Positions 12,707 to 14,892 of a DNA stretch of 14,892 bases are shown in pieces. The stretch is from JBFKOL01 sp041628815 (GTDB taxonomy: Bacteria; Bacteroidota; Bacteroidia; Chitinophagales; Saprospiraceae). The notes beneath the pieces were generated by a model. That model was given only the letters and a program-made list of their open reading frames with translations. It was not told the DNA's origin and ran no database searches. The stretch lies in the NCBI GenBank assembly GCA_041628815.1, contig JBFKOL010000076.1, positions 1 through 14,892 on the forward strand, in the 5' to 3' direction. A program made the translations under genes and the position numbers. The number at the start of each line of letters is the position of its first letter. Position 1 is the stretch's first letter.

Positions 12707-14143
12707 TTATACCAATGTCGAGGCGTACTTGGACATGGCCATGATGGTCGCCTGGCAGTTGGCCCTGATATTAGTCGGGAATACACTCGAATCCACGACC
12801 ATAAGGTTTTGGTACCCATGTACTTCAAATCGACTGTTGGTTACGCTGTTTTTTGGGTCATCGCTCATTCTATTGCCACCCTGCGGGTGTGCCGATCCCA
12901 GCGTAAAGTCGTCCGCTTTTCGTATCAACTGATCTAATCTGACGAGATCGTCCTTTGAGTCAAACGCCATATCCTTGAATGTAGAGGGTATGACCTGGAG
13001 GGCGCCGGCCTCAAAAAAGATAAGCGCCAAAGCCTTGAACCCCGTCTTGAGCTTGTTGATCTCATCCTTGCTGAACTTTAAATCGATCAAGGCGCGGCCT
13101 TTTTTCATTCGAACCCGGCCTCTTGGCTCCGTACCTACCATCACGCCTGCCATAATGTAATGCGGGTACTTAAGCATACGCCGATGGTGCTCGGCAAACC
13201 ACCCACCCATAGTCAGGGCAAATATTCCGGGGGGCGCAAACCATGTCTCGATGACGTAGTCGTCCGACACCTCAGCAACACATGTCAGCCCGATGCCATC
13301 ATAACCGTTGACAGGCTCTTGCATCTCGGCGCTGGCAAAAAAGCCTCCTAATACGTGCAATCCTTTTCCTACATTACCTCCGGGATTGATGTTACTTTCG
13401 AGAAGTACCTGGCTCGATCCTATTGCCCCGGCGCTTACCACGATTTTACCCGCTTTGACCGTGCGCTGGCCTCCTTGGTAAGTGAAGGTCACCCCAGTGG
13501 CCGTACTATTCTGGACAACAATCCTTGTATCAGGAATGTCATCAAGAACCAATGCCCCCTTTGCTTCCGCCCATGGAATAAAGGTGACGAGCATGGAGGT
13601 CTTGCGGTTGTACCTGCATCCATAATTGCACCAACCGCATCCGATGCAGGCCTTGCGGTTGTTCTTCAGAAGCGAAGCCTTGATATTTTTCCGTTGACAC
13701 GCGTCGAGAAAGATCTGAGATCCCTTGTTGGCCATCCGGGGGTCCACATCAGTGACATTGAGCTTGGTCTCTAACCATTCGTAAGCTTCGACGAGGTTTT
13801 GTTTTGGTATATCCGCTCCGAAAGCTTTCCACTCTGGCAGCACCTTATCCAGATTGGCACGGAGCCAGATGGCATTGTTGATGACGGTCGATCCTCCGAC
13901 AGCACAGCCTTGAGCGATGGTTGTGTCGTTATCCGTTGTTGTCTGTAAACCTCCATACTTATAAAGCCGTGCATACATTTCCAGTTCGTCATGTACAAAA
14001 TCGGAAGGATTATGGCGCCTGCCTTTCTCTATTAACAAGACGGAAAGGCCCTTGTCGGCCAATTCATAAGTCATTACCGAGCCAGCTGCTCCTGAACCGA
14101 TTACAATGATGTCGTAGTGAGTCTTAAGTGTCGGCACGGTCAT
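12707..14143 (-). CDS. GMC-family FAD-dependent oxidoreductase
   Basis: A 478-residue flavoprotein of the glucose-methanol-choline oxidoreductase family, which oxidise alcohols, sugars or sterols. The FAD-binding Rossmann motif is IIVIGSGAAGSV (12-23) with LLIEKGRR (36-43). GCAVGGSTVINNAIWLRA (79-96) corresponds to the second GMC signature, and VVSAGAIGSSQVLLES (235-250) is typical. The C-terminal signature is complete: GSAHPQGGNRM (416-426) with the probable catalytic His419, then NLMVVDSSVFPTNIRANCQATIMAM (446-470) with the paired Asn462. A cysteine cluster C166-x2-C169-x2-C172-x3-C176 lies in the central part and could bind an Fe-S cluster or zinc. No signal peptide or Tat motif is present. 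It overlaps the preceding small gene by 4 bp (ATGA). Substrate unknown. Confidence 0.9.
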   Translation of the reverse strand: MTVPTLKTHYDIIVIGSGAAGSVMTYELADKGLSVLLIEKGRRHNPSDFVHDELEMYARLYKYGGLQTTTDNDTTIAQGCAVGGSTVINNAIWLRANLDKVLPEWKAFGADIPKQNLVEAYEWLETKLNVTDVDPRMANKGSQIFLDACQRKNIKASLLKNNRKACIGCGWCNYGCRYNRKTSMLVTFIPWAEAKGALVLDDIPDTRIVVQNSTATGVTFTYQGGQRTVKAGKIVVSAGAIGSSQVLLESNINPGGNVGKGLHVLGGFFASAEMQEPVNGYDGIGLTCVAEVSDDYVIETWFAPPGIFALTMGGWFAEHHRRMLKYPHYIMAGVMVGTEPRGRVRMKKGRALIDLKFSKDEINKLKTGFKALALIFFEAGALQVIPSTFKDMAFDSKDDLVRLDQLIRKADDFTLGSAHPQGGNRMSDDPKNSVTNSRFEVHGYQNLMVVDSSVFPTNIRANCQATIMAMSKYASTLV

Positions 14144-14592
14144 TCGTCTTTATGGGTAATTAGTTTTTGGTCCCTGTTAACCGTATCCGGGCGTAGTTCA
14201 AAATGGACAAAACCTGTCTGCTGCATGCCTTCCGGGCTGCTGTAGTACGAAGCGACGGACATGACTTTAAGCCCCCGCGCAATGTCTCGCATGATTCCAC
14301 CCTGGCCGATGAATTCACGGATGGCAACACGCCTCTTTTCGACCGGCATATTGACCAACTGGCCAAACCGTGGAATGAACCACGGTTTAAACCTATTCAC
14401 ATATTTCAGTATAAAGTTCATTTGATCAATGGTGGGTGATTGCGTCATAAACAGAAATCCATCCATGCGTTTGGCCACTTGGAGCGGTGGTAAAGCATCG
14501 TTTCCTCCAGTATCTATTAGGGCTTCAATAACTTTTACAAATATTTCGAAGGCCTTGGGATCAAAACATTTGGGTTGATAGTTGTCTGGCAT
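14140..14592 (-). CDS. Small helical protein, possible Gluconate_2-dh3-like partner subunit of the GMC oxidoreductase
   Basis: A 150-residue protein from the ATG at 14592 (MPDNYQPKCFDPKAFEIFVK). An upstream in-frame ATG at 14661 would add 23 residues but would overlap the preceding gene by 59 bp; the start at 14592 falls 10 bp after that gene's stop and is preferred. The body is helical (FVKVIEALIDTGGNDALPP, then DQMNFILKYVNRF, then VEKRRVAIREFIG), resembling the small gluconate 2-dehydrogenase subunit 3 family, members of which accompany GMC flavoproteins. No signal peptide is seen. Its stop overlaps the GMC start in an ATGA arrangement, strong evidence for coupled translation and physical partnership. 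The family match is tentative because sequence conservation in that family is low. Confidence 0.55.
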   Translation of the reverse strand: MPDNYQPKCFDPKAFEIFVKVIEALIDTGGNDALPPLQVAKRMDGFLFMTQSPTIDQMNFILKYVNRFKPWFIPRFGQLVNMPVEKRRVAIREFIGQGGIMRDIARGLKVMSVASYYSSPEGMQQTGFVHFELRPDTVNRDQKLITHKDE

Positions 14593-14602
14593 GGCTTGGG
14601 AT

Positions 14603-14892
14603 TTAAAGGCCGAAACGGTCGGAATAGTGATTGCTGAAAATTCTCCGTTCGTCGAGAACATCCCTGGCAGCTTTCCAGCGATCGAGCTTGGGATACATGG
14701 TCTTTATTCGCTCAGGTGTGGCTGAAATGATCTGACCCCAGTGTACGCGCGCATCAAACTGGTAGAGTTCTTTTTCAATGATGTCGTACATTTCATAAGC
14801 TCCGAATGTTTTTTTGAGCATGATGATCTCGAATACGCAGCAGTCTATTTTGTAGAAAGGGGACAAGTAGGCATTGGAAGCTTTCACAAAAC
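14603..14892 (-). CDS. FAD-linked oxidase, aldonolactone/alditol oxidase-like, C-terminal fragment (5' end outside window)
   Basis: The frame is open to the window edge at 14892 and stops with TAA at 14603-14605, so only the last ~95 residues are visible. They contain FGAYEMYDIIEKELYQFDAR, then VHWGQI, then TPERIKTMYPKLDRWKAARD and IFSNHYSDRFGL. This is the C-terminal signature of the D-arabinono-1,4-lactone oxidase (ALO) domain, where the HWGK/HWGQ motif is conserved in alditol, gulonolactone and related oxidases. The FAD-binding half lies outside the window. It is followed after 10 bp by the small subunit gene and then the GMC oxidoreductase, so one operon with two flavin oxidases is likely. 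Substrate cannot be assigned. Confidence 0.8.
   Translation of the reverse strand, partial: FVKASNAYLSPFYKIDCCVFEIIMLKKTFGAYEMYDIIEKELYQFDARVHWGQIISATPERIKTMYPKLDRWKAARDVLDERRIFSNHYSDRFGL

Noticed and set aside
13355..13774. Plus-strand 139-codon open frame inside the GMC gene
   Set aside because: Shadow frame opposite conserved GMC sequence.

Overview
The window looks like a chromosomal segment of a Bacteroidota species, possibly near the Saprospiria/Cytophagia; the class is a guess. Reasons: the clearest promoter has the Bacteroidota form TTTG-N19-TAnnTTTG, start codons are mostly preceded by AT-rich sequence rather than Shine-Dalgarno motifs, and the sulfite reductase carries the C-terminal HEPN-like extension I associate with this phylum. 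No RNA genes, complete insertion sequences or CRISPR arrays were seen.

Layout. 1-1901 (+): C-terminal end of a PhoH-like ATPase, an OsmC-family protein and aroA (EPSP synthase), apparently one operon. 1883-3100 (-): a secreted protein with an N-terminal beta-sandwich-like region and a C-terminal OmpA domain; its 3' end overlaps the 3' end of aroA. 3262-8816 (-): a tight six-gene sulfur assimilation operon, transcribed as sulfite reductase hemoprotein, uroporphyrinogen-III methyltransferase, precorrin-2 dehydrogenase/ferrochelatase, APS-type CysH reductase, thioredoxin-reductase-like ferredoxin-NADP reductase and a [2Fe-2S] ferredoxin. 9282-10835 (+): divergent YifB/ComM-family AAA ATPase. 10836-11175: intergenic DNA with a dispersed-type palindromic repeat present twice. 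11176-14892 (-): an oxidoreductase cluster comprising the end of an aldonolactone/alditol-oxidase-like flavoprotein, a small possible Gluconate_2-dh3-like subunit, a GMC oxidoreductase and a propeller-like protein with a beta/gamma-crystallin-like C-terminus.

The most interesting part is the 465-bp gap 8817-9281 upstream of the sulfite reductase. On the minus strand it contains, in order: a Bacteroidota promoter (9157-9187); an 18-codon leader ORF with four Cys codons (9078-9134); an intrinsic terminator (9011-9049); a 34-codon leader ORF with eight consecutive Cys codons (8896-9000); and a second, stronger intrinsic terminator (8838-8873) ending about 20 nt before the sulfite reductase start codon. 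In each leader, the codons just before the stop are complementary to the 5' arm of the following terminator, so an antiterminator can form when a ribosome stalls on the Cys run. This is the architecture of classical amino-acid attenuation, here duplicated in series and responding to charged tRNA-Cys.

How the operon would work: CysH makes sulfite from APS, the siroheme enzymes make the cofactor of sulfite reductase, and NADPH > FNR > ferredoxin > sulfite reductase would deliver six electrons to make sulfide for cysteine. The product would repress the whole set through the two cysteine-sensing leaders.
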